Origin: Methanobrevibacter sp.
GTDB lineage: Archaea > Methanobacteriota > Methanobacteria > Methanobacteriales > Methanobacteriaceae
NCBI RefSeq assembly: GCF_017431965.1
Contig: NZ_JAFRKB010000027.1
Location: forward strand, 1 to 64,000
DNA: 64,000 nucleotides
Direction of reading: 5' to 3'
How positions within the stretch are numbered: position 1 is the stretch's first letter; every line of letters begins with the position of its first letter. Under the pieces are notes generated by a model. That model had not been told where the DNA came from. It did no database searches and was given only the letters and a program-made list of their open reading frames with translations. The position numbers were made by a program, and so were the translations under genes. This document shows, one piece after another, positions 8,603 to 17,381 of the stretch.

Positions 8603-8893
8603 TTAATCCGCCGCCCATCTTTTTAGATTAGGAAAAACTTCCTGCATCATTGCAGTTGCCTGCTTTTTATCGATATCAGGATGAAGTTCAACCATTTTGT
8701 CAATGCAGAAATTCATCATTTCATCCATGGACATATCGGAAGTGAATTCCCCATCCTTATAGCAATAAATGCAATAATCCTCATTTTTTGAGCCATCAGC
8801 ATTAGTTCCATATAGTTCCTCGCCGGCTAATGGCATTGCGCATGACTGGCAGAATTTTTGGTCTTCAAAATTGTTAATGTTAACACCTTCCAT
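8603..8893 (-). CDS. Zinc ribbon protein (putative Zn_ribbon_2 family)
   Basis: A 96-residue protein with an N-terminal cysteine cluster: CQSC at 15-18, then CIYC near 41-44, which can hold one zinc ion. A helical acidic C-terminal half follows with MSMDEMMNFCIDKMVE. The pattern FCQSCAMPL...YCIYCYKDGEF matches the short zinc ribbon proteins found in many anaerobes, often annotated as transcriptional regulators without proof. Its start lies only 4 bp from the end of the M42 peptidase gene upstream, so the two are probably cotranscribed. Confidence 0.75.
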   Translation of the reverse strand: MEGVNINNFEDQKFCQSCAMPLAGEELYGTNADGSKNEDYCIYCYKDGEFTSDMSMDEMMNFCIDKMVELHPDIDKKQATAMMQEVFPNLKRWAAD

Positions 8894-8897
8894 TAGC

Positions 8898-9926
8898 TTA
8901 CAAATTGTTAATGGCTGCGGTAATCAGTTGGATTGTTGATTCAATATCATCCATACTGCATACACTTACAGGAGTGTGGATATAACGGGTAGGAACAGAT
9001 AAAACGCCAGTTGGAATTCCTTCACGGGTTAAATGAATTGCAGTTCCATCGGTTGTTCCCCCATCACTTACCTCCAACTGATAATCTATATCATTTTCAT
9101 CCCCTGCTTTAATGAGCATGTCTTTTATTGATTGCTGAGTTAAAATGCCTCTTCCACTAGCATCGGCCAATATTATGGCAGGACCTTTGCCCATTACTAC
9201 AGGCGCTTCTTCCGGTTTGATTCCAGGATGGTCTCCAGATAAAGTCACATCAAGCGCAATAGCTAAATCAGGGTTTAGCTTAAATGAAGAAGTTTTAGCT
9301 CCTTTAAGACCTACCTCTTCCTGAACGGTTCCAACACCATAAACTGTAGCTCTTGTATCGACTCTTTTTAAAACTTCCATCATCACATAACAGCCTACAC
9401 GATTGTCAAGTGCCTTACCCATTATTAAATTGTTAGGATATTCCGCAAAGAGTGCATTGAAGGTCATCTTATCTCCTATTTTAACCATCTTTTCTGCATC
9501 TTCCTTGTCCTTTGCACCAATATCGATAAACATGTCTTCAGATTTAACAACCTTGTTTCTTTCTTCAGCTTTAGTGACATGAGGCGGTTTTGAACCAATT
9601 ACTCCTACAACAGGCTCTCCCACAGAAGAGTGAATAGTTACAGTTTGGTTCATTAACATCTGATCGTTAATTCCACCAATATTTGAGAATTTAATAAAAC
9701 CGTTATCATCAATGTATCTAACCATTAGGCCAATTTCATCCATATGAGCTGCAAGCATTACAGAAGGGGCTTTCTTTTCACCTTTTTTAGTGGCAATCAA
9801 GTTTCCCATGCTGTCCTTTTCAATTTTATCAGCTACATCTTCTAATTCACGTGTAATAATTTTAGCTATTTCCTCTTCAGAGCCGGATACTCCCGGTGCT
9901 AAAGAAAGCTCTTTCATTAATTCCAT
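8898..9926 (-). CDS. M42 family metallo-aminopeptidase
   Basis: A cytoplasmic dinuclear-metal aminopeptidase of the tetrahedral TET/FrvX group, which trims peptides from the N-terminus. Metal ligands are all visible: His in AAHMDEIGL (near 60), Asp in [10 protein letters not shown] (near 171), the catalytic pair in [10 protein letters not shown] (near 203), Asp in ALDVTLSGD and His in [10 protein letters not shown] (near 316). The 342-residue length is typical. It is divergent from the EFR1 gene upstream and followed by the zinc ribbon gene. Confidence 0.93.
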   Translation of the reverse strand: MELMKELSLAPGVSGSEEEIAKIITRELEDVADKIEKDSMGNLIATKKGEKKAPSVMLAAHMDEIGLMVRYIDDNGFIKFSNIGGINDQMLMNQTVTIHSSVGEPVVGVIGSKPPHVTKAEERNKVVKSEDMFIDIGAKDKEDAEKMVKIGDKMTFNALFAEYPNNLIMGKALDNRVGCYVMMEVLKRVDTRATVYGVGTVQEEVGLKGAKTSSFKLNPDLAIALDVTLSGDHPGIKPEEAPVVMGKGPAIILADASGRGILTQQSIKDMLIKAGDENDIDYQLEVSDGGTTDGTAIHLTREGIPTGVLSVPTRYIHTPVSVCSMDDIESTIQLITAAINNL

Positions 9927-10073
9927 CGTATCACCAAATATTCTTTATTAATTTAATTATATTAAATAGTTTCTAAAATATGAAATTAAAAATTATGAAT
10001 GGAAAAATAAGGTAAAGAAATATTCGAAATTTATAAGTTTGCTGATTGAATAATATATTAAATAGGTGAGAGA

Positions 10074-10832
10074 ATGTCAAATATCATTAAAATTTTCTTC
10101 AGTCCATCGCAGACCACAAAAAAAGTTGTAGAACAAGTTGCAAGCAATTTCAAAAAAGAAGGCGAAACATACGATTTATTGAATTTTGACTCCGAAAAAG
10201 AGTTTTCACAGGATGATGTTGCAATTGTTGGAATGCCTATTTTTGCAGGAAGACTTCCAAAAAGCGGACGTGACAGATTAGCCAAATTAAAAGGAAACAA
10301 TACAAAAGCAATAGCTATTGCAAACTATGGAAACGCACAGGTAAAAGACGCATTGCTTGAATTGGTAAACATTTTAAAAGAAAATAATTTTGATGTGATT
10401 GCAGCTGCAACAACAGTTAGCCACCACTCAATATTTGACGGCGTTGCAGTCGGAAGGCCCGACAGTGAAGATATCAAAAAAATCAATGAATTTGCCGAAA
10501 AGTGTCAGGAAAAAATAGAATCCGGAGAAAGCTTAACTTCAGAAATACCCGGAAATGAAGAATACACACCATACAAGCAGTTGCCTTTTATAATAAATTG
10601 TGATGAAGCAGTATGCTCATTCTGTTATGATTGTGTTTCAATCTGTCCTGAGAAGGCCATACCTGATGACGATCCAATAAACACTGATTTAGAGTCATGC
10701 AGCAGATGTACCGCATGCATCAGCATATGCTCTGAAGATGCTCGTAAATTTACAGGAGAGGCATTTGAAAGCAAAAAACCAGCCTTTGAACAAGCAAATA
10801 GCAAAAGAAAAGAACCGGAGTTTTATCTATAA
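10074..10832 (+). CDS. EFR1-type ferrodoxin (flavodoxin plus 2[4Fe-4S])
   Basis: A 252-residue redox protein of the EFR1 family. An N-terminal flavodoxin-like domain (about 1-150) has the phosphate loop FSPSQTTKKV. It is fused to a C-terminal ferredoxin with two complete clusters, CSFCYDCVSICP (about 183-194) and CSRCTACISICS (about 210-221). It probably shuttles electrons in the cytoplasm; its partners are unknown. A GGTGA ribosome site precedes the ATG. Its 3' end overlaps the convergent HEAT-repeat gene by 6 bp. Confidence 0.9.
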   Translation: MSNIIKIFFSPSQTTKKVVEQVASNFKKEGETYDLLNFDSEKEFSQDDVAIVGMPIFAGRLPKSGRDRLAKLKGNNTKAIAIANYGNAQVKDALLELVNILKENNFDVIAAATTVSHHSIFDGVAVGRPDSEDIKKINEFAEKCQEKIESGESLTSEIPGNEEYTPYKQLPFIINCDEAVCSFCYDCVSICPEKAIPDDDPINTDLESCSRCTACISICSEDARKFTGEAFESKKPAFEQANSKRKEPEFYL

Positions 10833-12329
10833 ACTCATTCTCTTTTTTGCCACATTTCTTACATATTCACTGTCATCATTAATAGAAATGTCTTTTAAAA
10901 CCTTTTTACTGACAATATGCTTAACGGCAGCTTCACGAACCCTCCATTGGGGATCCTCTTTAGCCACTTTCGTTAAGAATTTCTGGTCTTTGACCCTGGA
11001 AACTGCCCTTACGGAAATTTTTTCAGAAATGCCCTGTTCATAAATTTTAATCAGACATTTTTCAATATTGATTTTATTTAATGCCTTTAATGAAAATTCT
11101 TCATCCCTATTGGCTAAAACAATTTTAATTAACGTTTCTAAATCATCAATATCATCCAAAGTGCTTTTCCTAATATTTTCCAACTGAGCCTCATTTAGAA
11201 TCTTAATAAATGCCTTTTCATCAGTTATATGCTTCATTGCTTCACTGGCCGTATCCTCATGAGTCGAATTAATTACAATGTCCAAATAGTCACTTTCATC
11301 AACTAAATTAGGATTTTTGATAGCATGATTTCTGACAAACTGGTCTTCATCATTTAATGCAATGTTAACTAAATCTTTAGGATTTTTAAGGTTATTTACT
11401 GCAATTTGGCGAACAAATCTATCATCATCGGAATTAATAATCTTCAGCAATGTTTCTTCTTCCGTAATCTTTTTAACAGCCTCGCTTCTAACAATCTTAT
11501 CGTCATCATTCAATGCAATGCGAGTAAGCAAATCCTCATCATCAATTTTAGAAACCAAATCTAAGCGAACATCAGACTTGTCGGAATTTAAAACAATATC
11601 CTTTAATATGTCTACGTCATCTATTTTTTCAAAAATAATTGACCTGATTTTTGCATTTTCTTCGCTTTTGGCAATCATGGCCAGTTTTTCGCTATCTGCA
11701 ATTTTATTGATGGCGGCTATTTTAACCCCTTCATCCTTTTGACTGACTGCTACTTCCTGAAGAACATCCTCATCACTGAAAGCCTCTTTATTTATTGCTG
11801 CCTTTTTAACAAGATTATCATTTGCCTTGAAAACTAAATCCTGCAATACTTCCGGAGATTCTATTCTTTCAACAGCCTCATTTCTATATCTTTTATCCTC
11901 AGCATCGATTGCAATCCATTCAAGAGTTTCCTCATCTGCAATCTTATTGAAAATTTCATCCACATTGGGATTTTTCTTTGTATTTATTACAATTTCAGCA
12001 ATGGACTTATTGTTTTCGCCTAGCCTCTCATATGCAAAACTCCTAACATCAAAAAACGGTGAATTTTCAGCTGCATCCCAAAGCAAATTTTCATCTTTAA
12101 CCTTATTTATAGCTATTAAACGGATAGCCCTATCCTTTACAGTTTTAGACAAGTCCAAAGCCACATACTGATTTGTGATATTATTTGCTGCAACCGCCCT
12201 TTTATTTCTATCCTTATCAGTTGTAGCAATCTTTTTTAATAACAGCTGATCTTCTTCTATTTCCATATCTTTTGGAATGGATTTTGCCTCTTCTTTTTCT
12301 TTTTTCTTGAATCTGTCAAAAAGTCCCAT
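10827..12329 (-). CDS. HEAT-like repeat protein
   Basis: A 500-residue soluble, acidic protein made almost entirely of degenerate alpha-helical repeats of roughly 22-30 residues. The recurring core resembles D(D/E)xxVRxxAVxxIxDEE. Clear examples are DDKIVRSEAVKKI and DDRFVRQIAVNNL in the middle of the chain. A basic-acidic head (MGLFDRFKKKEKEEAK) precedes them. Such arrays are binding scaffolds. It begins 1 bp after an RNase H-fold nuclease gene ends, so the two are almost certainly coexpressed. This suggests a nuclease-scaffold pair, but no function is established. Confidence 0.8.
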   Translation of the reverse strand: MGLFDRFKKKEKEEAKSIPKDMEIEEDQLLLKKIATTDKDRNKRAVAANNITNQYVALDLSKTVKDRAIRLIAINKVKDENLLWDAAENSPFFDVRSFAYERLGENNKSIAEIVINTKKNPNVDEIFNKIADEETLEWIAIDAEDKRYRNEAVERIESPEVLQDLVFKANDNLVKKAAINKEAFSDEDVLQEVAVSQKDEGVKIAAINKIADSEKLAMIAKSEENAKIRSIIFEKIDDVDILKDIVLNSDKSDVRLDLVSKIDDEDLLTRIALNDDDKIVRSEAVKKITEEETLLKIINSDDDRFVRQIAVNNLKNPKDLVNIALNDEDQFVRNHAIKNPNLVDESDYLDIVINSTHEDTASEAMKHITDEKAFIKILNEAQLENIRKSTLDDIDDLETLIKIVLANRDEEFSLKALNKINIEKCLIKIYEQGISEKISVRAVSRVKDQKFLTKVAKEDPQWRVREAAVKHIVSKKVLKDISINDDSEYVRNVAKKRMSL

Positions 12330-12330
12330 T

Positions 12331-13374
12331 TTAATTTACATCCATATACATTTTCTCTAAAAAGGCTGCAAGCGAAACAATATCCTGCCTATTATGCTCG
12401 ATTATAGGTACAATAGGTCCAATATTATTTTCAGACAAGTAAGTGTCATAATATCCCGGAATATACTGGCCCGGAACGTCATCGTGTCTTTCAATGCCAA
12501 AGAATTCTCTTTCAATTGTTTGAAGTTTGTAATTAGGAAGCTCATCCTTCCACAAATTTTTTGCAAAATGCATTAAGTCCAAGTGCGGCAAATCTAAATT
12601 GGCCTCTATTCTATTATATGTACATCTATTCTTAATAAATGGTACATCAAAACTTTTGCCATTAAAAGTAACATGAACTGAATCTTCATCCAAATGTGAC
12701 AAATATGCGTCCAAAAGGGCATCCTCTTCTGTGTAATTCCTTAAAAAATATTGTGAGCATATTATATCCTTGCCCTTTATCTCTGCAACACCTATCAATA
12801 TTACTGGAACATTGGACAGTCCTTTGGTTTCAATATCCATAAATTTAAAGTTTTCACAATCAGTAAGGCTTATGCATTTCAATAGATTGTCCCTGCATCC
12901 TTTTGAGTATTTATTCCGGTCAAGCAAATTCATTATTTCACAAAAAGGCATTTCATCAATTTCATCTAAAAATTTGGATGCAATATCCCCGTAGGCATCA
13001 TGGCCTTTAAGGGATTCGATTGTGTCATAACCATTGTTTTTAAGGTTTTCCTCTTTTTTTATACCAATTTTCGGAAGCAACTTCAAATTATGGTTTATCT
13101 GATTTTTAAAATCGTTGTCCTCAATTTTAAAATCTATTTTTTCTGTTGTGGTGATTTTTAATGTATCTCCAAAATTTGTTGAAATTATTTCGGAGTTTTT
13201 AATATCCGTCAATTTTTTTCCTTCAAAATCCAACAGCAATCTTCTCTTCAAATCCTCAAAATATAATGGAGATTTCTCCCGAGCCCTTTGTTTTGCTTTT
13301 TCGGAAGGATTTCTAGAAGAAATTGAGTTTGCAAGTATTCTTTGATAATAATTTTCTTGATTTTCATTATACAT
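12331..13374 (-). CDS. RNase H-fold exonuclease (YprB-like)
   Basis: A 347-residue protein with a helix-hairpin-helix-like segment (about 105-150) followed by a DEDD-type exonuclease domain (about 175-345). The acidic motifs are in order: FMDIETKGLS (D,E), VTFNGKSFDVPF (D) and EHNRQDIVSLA (D). They match the RNase_H_2/YprB family of predicted ribonuclease H-like exonucleases. The first 60 residues look like an unrelated basic head. It leads the two-gene unit with the HEAT-like repeat gene. The substrate is not known. Confidence 0.85.
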   Translation of the reverse strand: MYNENQENYYQRILANSISSRNPSEKAKQRAREKSPLYFEDLKRRLLLDFEGKKLTDIKNSEIISTNFGDTLKITTTEKIDFKIEDNDFKNQINHNLKLLPKIGIKKEENLKNNGYDTIESLKGHDAYGDIASKFLDEIDEMPFCEIMNLLDRNKYSKGCRDNLLKCISLTDCENFKFMDIETKGLSNVPVILIGVAEIKGKDIICSQYFLRNYTEEDALLDAYLSHLDEDSVHVTFNGKSFDVPFIKNRCTYNRIEANLDLPHLDLMHFAKNLWKDELPNYKLQTIEREFFGIERHDDVPGQYIPGYYDTYLSENNIGPIVPIIEHNRQDIVSLAAFLEKMYMDVN

Positions 13375-13455
13375 ATTTCAAGTTTATTTTAGTAAATTCC
13401 AGGATATATAATTTTTTAGTAAAGTATACTTGAATTTTAATAAAATATAAATAAG

Positions 13456-13463
13456 TTTATATA
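13456..13463 (+). promoter_or_regulatory. TATA box of the candidate RNA at 13488
   Basis: TTTATATA in a purine-rich context, about 25 bp upstream of the G that opens the first hairpin. This is the spacing expected between an archaeal TATA box and its start site. Confidence 0.6.
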
Positions 13464-13487
13464 CTTGAACAAATATAATAAATAATT

Positions 13488-13618
13488 GGCTACAACGTAG
13501 CCGGAGAGATAGATTAAACAGCCAAATTTTAAAATTCATTTCTCTAAAAGCTTGTAAAAACAAGTTGTTAGGTAGATAATTGCATAATTATTTACCTAAC
13601 CATCCCAAAACTTTTTTT
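13488..13618 (+). ncRNA. Candidate structured non-coding RNA, about 131 nt
   Basis: No open frame explains this locally GC-richer stretch. It folds into four stems on paper. Stem 1 is GGCTAC/GTAGCC (13488-13502, three-base loop). Stem 2 is AGAGA (13505-13509) with TCTCT (13541-13545). Stem 3 is AGCTTGT/ACAAGTT (13549-13566). Stem 4 is a 15 bp stem with one G-U pair and loop GCAT (13567-13600). A run of seven T residues follows at 13612-13618. A TATA box stands at the right distance upstream. It may be an independent RNA or a leader regulating the membrane protein gene at 13715. No known family is recognised. Confidence 0.6.
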
Positions 13619-13714
13619 AAATTCAACTAAAAATTACCGCCTTAAATCAAGTTAGAAAAGTATTTAATATTTCTAAAACAAAAATAATATTAGTAATTTT
13701 TTAAGGTTTAAAAT

Positions 13715-14098
13715 ATGAATATGAAATTGGCCATTGTTTATGGAGTGTTGACTTGGGTTTTAATATATCTTCTTACAGAAGTTTTTTACCCCCTTTTTAT
13801 AAATTTCATTCCAAATTTCAACATAGCCATTCCATTAATCATTATTATTGTAACAGGATTCTTTGGAATACTTTATATAAGAAATATTGAAGAAAATGAG
13901 GTTGTTGAAGGAATTCTGATTGGAATGGTTTTTATTATAATTGACATAATGCTTGATTACATAGTCTTTATTTTGCCACAACATACAAATATAATTGTTG
14001 AGAATTATTTTATTCATCTTATTTCAATGATTATAATAACTTTACTTATAACAACATTTTTAGGATACTTGGCTCAAATGAAAATTGATTTAAAATAA
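13715..14098 (+). CDS. Small multi-pass membrane protein
   Basis: A 127-residue protein with four predicted membrane helices (about 4-26, 32-50, 62-85 and 95-120) and short loops. No motif or family is recognised. It lies about 95 bp after the candidate RNA terminator and 16 bp before the phosphopantoate ligase gene, so it could share a transcript with the CoA genes. The extreme AT richness of its codons reflects its Ile/Phe/Leu content. Confidence 0.7.
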   Translation: MNMKLAIVYGVLTWVLIYLLTEVFYPLFINFIPNFNIAIPLIIIIVTGFFGILYIRNIEENEVVEGILIGMVFIIIDIMLDYIVFILPQHTNIIVENYFIHLISMIIITLLITTFLGYLAQMKIDLK

Positions 14099-14114
14099 TA
14101 AGGAGATATCAAAA

Positions 14115-14858
14115 ATGATACCTAAATCACATCCCCGTTACGAATCATTACTATTAAGAGATAAAATTGTCAAAGCCGCTCAAAAAGGATACTTGGCTGA
14201 TTCAGGAATGATTGCTCATGGCAGAGGAGAAGCTTTTGACTATCTGATTGGTGAAAAAACAACTTACCCTGCAAAAAGGGCAATGTATGTTGCTGTTGCC
14301 GCATTGCTCCTATCCAATAATCCAGTCATTTCTGTTAATGGAAATGCTACAGCCCTTGCAATTGATGAAATAATCGATTTAGCAAAAGCAATCAATGCCA
14401 AAATCGAAATCAACTTGTTTTATAGGACTGATGAGAGAGTAAGATTAATAACAAAACTATACAAGGACCATGGATATAAAGACATACTCGGATCATTGGA
14501 TGATGACATGGAATATATTGATGACATCAAAAATAATAGGGCTTCAGCAAGCAAAAACGGAATTTATTCAGCCGATACCGTGCTGGTCCCACTCGAAGAC
14601 GGAGACAGAGCAGAAATCCTAAAAAAATCCGGCAAAAAAATTATTACAATTGATTTAAATCCACTTTCAAGAACATCAAAAATGTCCGATATATCCATTA
14701 TGGACAATATTGTAAGAGCGATTCCATTTATGACAAAAATCGCTGAAGACTTAAAGACTCAGGACAAGAAATTCTTAATCGATTTAGTCAATGAATTTGA
14801 CAATGAAGAAAACCTAAAAGAATCATTACAACAGATTAAAATTAAAGAGGGAGAATAA
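14115..14858 (+). CDS. 4-phosphopantoate--beta-alanine ligase
   Basis: This archaeal phosphopantothenate synthetase joins 4-phosphopantoate and beta-alanine with ATP in coenzyme A synthesis, replacing the bacterial PanC route. Landmarks are IPKSHPRYESL at the start, DSGMIAHGRGEAFDYL (about 30-45) and SVNGNATALA (about 75-84). NLFYRTDERV and the acidic site DLNPLSRTS follow. Length (247 aa) fits. The ATG follows AAGGAGAT. The stop overlaps the ATG of the next kinase-like gene, so both are translated from one message. Confidence 0.93.
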   Translation: MIPKSHPRYESLLLRDKIVKAAQKGYLADSGMIAHGRGEAFDYLIGEKTTYPAKRAMYVAVAALLLSNNPVISVNGNATALAIDEIIDLAKAINAKIEINLFYRTDERVRLITKLYKDHGYKDILGSLDDDMEYIDDIKNNRASASKNGIYSADTVLVPLEDGDRAEILKKSGKKIITIDLNPLSRTSKMSDISIMDNIVRAIPFMTKIAEDLKTQDKKFLIDLVNEFDNEENLKESLQQIKIKEGE

Positions 14859-15397
14859 TGAGAATTATTGGAATTTCCGGAATGCCAGGATCCGGTAAAA
14901 GCATAGTTTCTGAAATGGCTATTGAAAAAGGAGCCATTATCGTCAGTATGGGAGATATCATTAGAGAAGAAGCTAAAAAAAGAGGAGAAACTACTGGCGA
15001 AACTGCAACCAATTTAAGAAAGGAATATGGAGAATATATCGTTTCTGAGCTAACAATTAAAAAAATTAAAAAACTTCAAGAAGAAGGAATAAAAAATTCC
15101 ATTGTTGTTGAAGGCATTAGAAGCCATCATGAAGTAGAAATGTTTAAGGAAAGCTTTGAAGATTTCATTATAGTGTCCGTATTTGCAAATTCAAACTTAC
15201 GTTTTAACAGACTAAAGGAAAGAATGAGAGAAGACGATTCCCAGGATTATGACGGATTTTTAGTACGAGATTTCAGGGAATTGGGCTTCGGTTTGGGTTA
15301 TGTGATTGCACTTTCCGATAAGATACTCATTAACGAAAGCGATATAGAAAGCTTTAAAGAAAAAATAAATGAATTTTTTGAAGAAATTAATTTTTAA
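14858..15397 (+). CDS. P-loop nucleotide kinase-like protein (UPF0200 family)
   Basis: A 179-residue P-loop protein with Walker A GMPGSGKS at residues 7-14, MGDIIREEAKKRG (about 31-43) and VVEGIRSHHEVEMF (about 85-98). It resembles adenylate and dephospho-CoA kinases and belongs to the archaeal UPF0200 group. Its substrate is not established. Sharing one base with the phosphopantoate ligase gene hints at a role in CoA or nucleotide metabolism. The established archaeal dephospho-CoA kinase is a different, GTP-dependent family, so that role should not be assumed. Confidence 0.8.
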   Translation: MRIIGISGMPGSGKSIVSEMAIEKGAIIVSMGDIIREEAKKRGETTGETATNLRKEYGEYIVSELTIKKIKKLQEEGIKNSIVVEGIRSHHEVEMFKESFEDFIIVSVFANSNLRFNRLKERMREDDSQDYDGFLVRDFRELGFGLGYVIALSDKILINESDIESFKEKINEFFEEINF

Positions 15398-16078
15398 TTA
15401 TTTTTCTTCAAGAATCGCATCTTCAATAATATAAACGCCACTGTCAAGATGCCATTCCTTTTTATCTTTTAATATTTTAAGTCTCTTTTTAAATATTGGA
15501 CCATCAACAGCTAATGTTTCGGCTTCACCGCCTTCAAAGGCAATGTTAACCTGATACTTTTCATTGATTTCAACAAGCTCATCGATAGCTTCATCATCAA
15601 TGACCCTGCCTAGCCAGGATTCATCAAGACCCCATGCCGCAACACCTGAAATAATAACTTTAAAACCTAAAGAGACAATTTCCCTCATGTACTCCAGTTC
15701 ATCGACATGCCAATAGGGAGATATGATTTTCAATCCGACTTGCGAACCTAATTTTTCAATCCTCGATTTTTGATAAACGGAATAAAGGGCTCCAGTATAT
15801 ATAGCTTCAACACCTAAACTTTTAAGGTTTTCAAATTCCCTTTTCAAATCTTGAAGTTCCTCTTCCTTAACTCCTTGAGTCACTGCGGAAATTATGGGAA
15901 TATCAAGTGCCTCTGCAAGCAAATCGGTGATATGAATGTTTGGGACATGAAACATGTATGACTCATCATTGATGGATTTCATGGAAAGAAGATATTTCAC
16001 ATCCTCTTTCTCTTTTAAAGCATAGTACAGAGCCATAGTACTATCTTTTCCTCCGGAAAACAGAACAGCCACATTCAT
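15398..16078 (-). CDS. dph6: Diphthine--ammonia ligase-like PP-loop ATPase
   Basis: This adenine nucleotide alpha-hydrolase completes diphthamide on elongation factor 2 by amidating diphthine. The PP-loop FSGGKDST lies at residues 7-14. EAIYTGALYSVYQKSRIE (about 94-111) and the C-terminal hallmark FEGGEAETLAVDGP (about 180-193) match archaeal Dph6 (the TIGR00289 type). The 226-residue length is typical. It is 4 bp downstream of a membrane protein gene of the pilin-like locus and convergent with the UPF0200 gene. Confidence 0.88.
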   Translation of the reverse strand: MNVAVLFSGGKDSTMALYYALKEKEDVKYLLSMKSINDESYMFHVPNIHITDLLAEALDIPIISAVTQGVKEEELQDLKREFENLKSLGVEAIYTGALYSVYQKSRIEKLGSQVGLKIISPYWHVDELEYMREIVSLGFKVIISGVAAWGLDESWLGRVIDDEAIDELVEINEKYQVNIAFEGGEAETLAVDGPIFKKRLKILKDKKEWHLDSGVYIIEDAILEEK

Positions 16079-16082
16079 AAAA

Positions 16083-16889
16083 TTACCGTTTGCGTTTAGT
16101 GTTTAAGAACTTTTTGAAACGTCTGTAATAAACAACGATAGAGTCGAAATAAATTCCCATTAAACCTACTGCAAGACCAACTGCGCCTGTAACTAAAACA
16201 AAGTAAGAACTGGAAAGCATTGATGCATTTGTAGAGTCTATACTGCTTTGAACAGGCCCTTCCATCCTACTTGGAACAATACCCCTATCAAGCAAGTTAT
16301 CCTTAAATAAATCAATTGATGAAGAGGAAATAACCAGTTTTGCGTGAACCTGTGCATAATGCAGTGATCCGCCATAAACTAACTTATACCAATTTGAAAA
16401 AGATTTCAAAGCTTCAGTAGCTGAATAATTGTCCTCAAGTTCTATGGTAATGCTGCCGGAAGAATTTACTTTAAAATCCTTATAATGGGAATCTATGTTT
16501 CCAATAACGCTATTATAATAATTCATTTCCCTTTCGGAAAAACGCCACATCGGTATCGTAATGCTCTCTTCACTATAAGATTTAAAACCTTCGGTGCCTG
16601 ATAGATTTCGGGACAGTTCCTTTAAATCAGTTGAGGAAGACAAATCCAAATATAATGTCTCGTCATTGTCTGGCATGTTCTTTTCAACTAGGCTCATGAC
16701 TGAAGGCAGTTCCTGATAAATAGGTTCTAAAAAAAATGCCCCTCCAATAGATCCAATCAAAAAAGATACGAGAAGTACTAAAACAATTTCCTTTTTTGGC
16801 ATGAATGTTCTGAGCATACCTATTGAAAAAACAAATACCATCATTATAATAAATAAAACGATATAAATTATTGAAATAATAATATCCAT
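16083..16889 (-). CDS. Membrane protein of pilin-like locus, unknown function
   Basis: A 268-residue protein with two N-terminal membrane helices (about 3-25 and 35-55) and an outer or inner soluble domain of about 150 residues rich in Ser and acidic residues. One C-terminal helix follows (about 228-248) with a strongly basic end YYRRFKKFLNTKRKR. No family is recognised. It follows a class III signal peptide protein and a prepilin peptidase on the same strand, so a part in assembling a small pilus or secreted fibre is plausible but unproven. Confidence 0.7.
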   Translation of the reverse strand: MDIIISIIYIVLFIIMMVFVFSIGMLRTFMPKKEIVLVLLVSFLIGSIGGAFFLEPIYQELPSVMSLVEKNMPDNDETLYLDLSSSTDLKELSRNLSGTEGFKSYSEESITIPMWRFSEREMNYYNSVIGNIDSHYKDFKVNSSGSITIELEDNYSATEALKSFSNWYKLVYGGSLHYAQVHAKLVISSSSIDLFKDNLLDRGIVPSRMEGPVQSSIDSTNASMLSSSYFVLVTGAVGLAVGLMGIYFDSIVVYYRRFKKFLNTKRKR

Positions 16890-16952
16890 ATATTCACAGC
16901 CATATAACTATTATACATAATATTTTAAATAACTACATTAAAATAACTTTTG

Positions 16953-17381
16953 CTAAAATTGACTATAAATCAACATTTTTTCGCTATTTATAGGCCATTC
17001 AACAACTATTGTATTTTCACCCTCATGAACATATATCGAAGATGATTTTAAATTAGACCTGCATGAAACCTTTAACATTTTGTTAGTGTCTTTTAGATTT
17101 AGATTTGAATATAAGCAATCCCCAGCAATATTTACCTTAAAAGATTTGGCCGTGTGGATGTTAACTGTTTGTTTTGATCCCTGGCCCTCTCCATACACAT
17201 TGTTAATGGCTGAAGCTATTTTAGATAAATCAGACTTGACATTTATAGAATCATAAACATCAAATGCAGTTTCCATACTCTGATTTACCAGTGGCAGGGT
17301 AAAAACAATCAAGATTATTAAAGAGATTGAAAATATCAGCAAATACTCAAATGACACCTGACCGCGATTATCCCCAACCAT
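16953..17381 (-). CDS. Class III signal peptide protein (type IV pilin-like)
   Basis: A 142-residue protein with the archaeal class III signal peptide. The short head MVGDNRG is followed by QVSFEYLLIFSISLIILIVF, where cleavage is expected before the Q and E at +5 is kept. The remaining 110 residues form a small soluble domain with two cysteines (near 90 and 103) and no recognised family. The prepilin peptidase gene ends 1 bp upstream, which strongly supports the assignment as its substrate. Confidence 0.85.
   Translation of the reverse strand: MVGDNRGQVSFEYLLIFSISLIILIVFTLPLVNQSMETAFDVYDSINVKSDLSKIASAINNVYGEGQGSKQTVNIHTAKSFKVNIAGDCLYSNLNLKDTNKMLKVSCRSNLKSSSIYVHEGENTIVVEWPINSEKMLIYSQF

Noticed and set aside
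14858-15397. Dephospho-CoA kinase as a firm call for the P-loop gene
   Set aside because: The archaeal enzyme known for that step is of a different family, and only the neighbour supports the idea.
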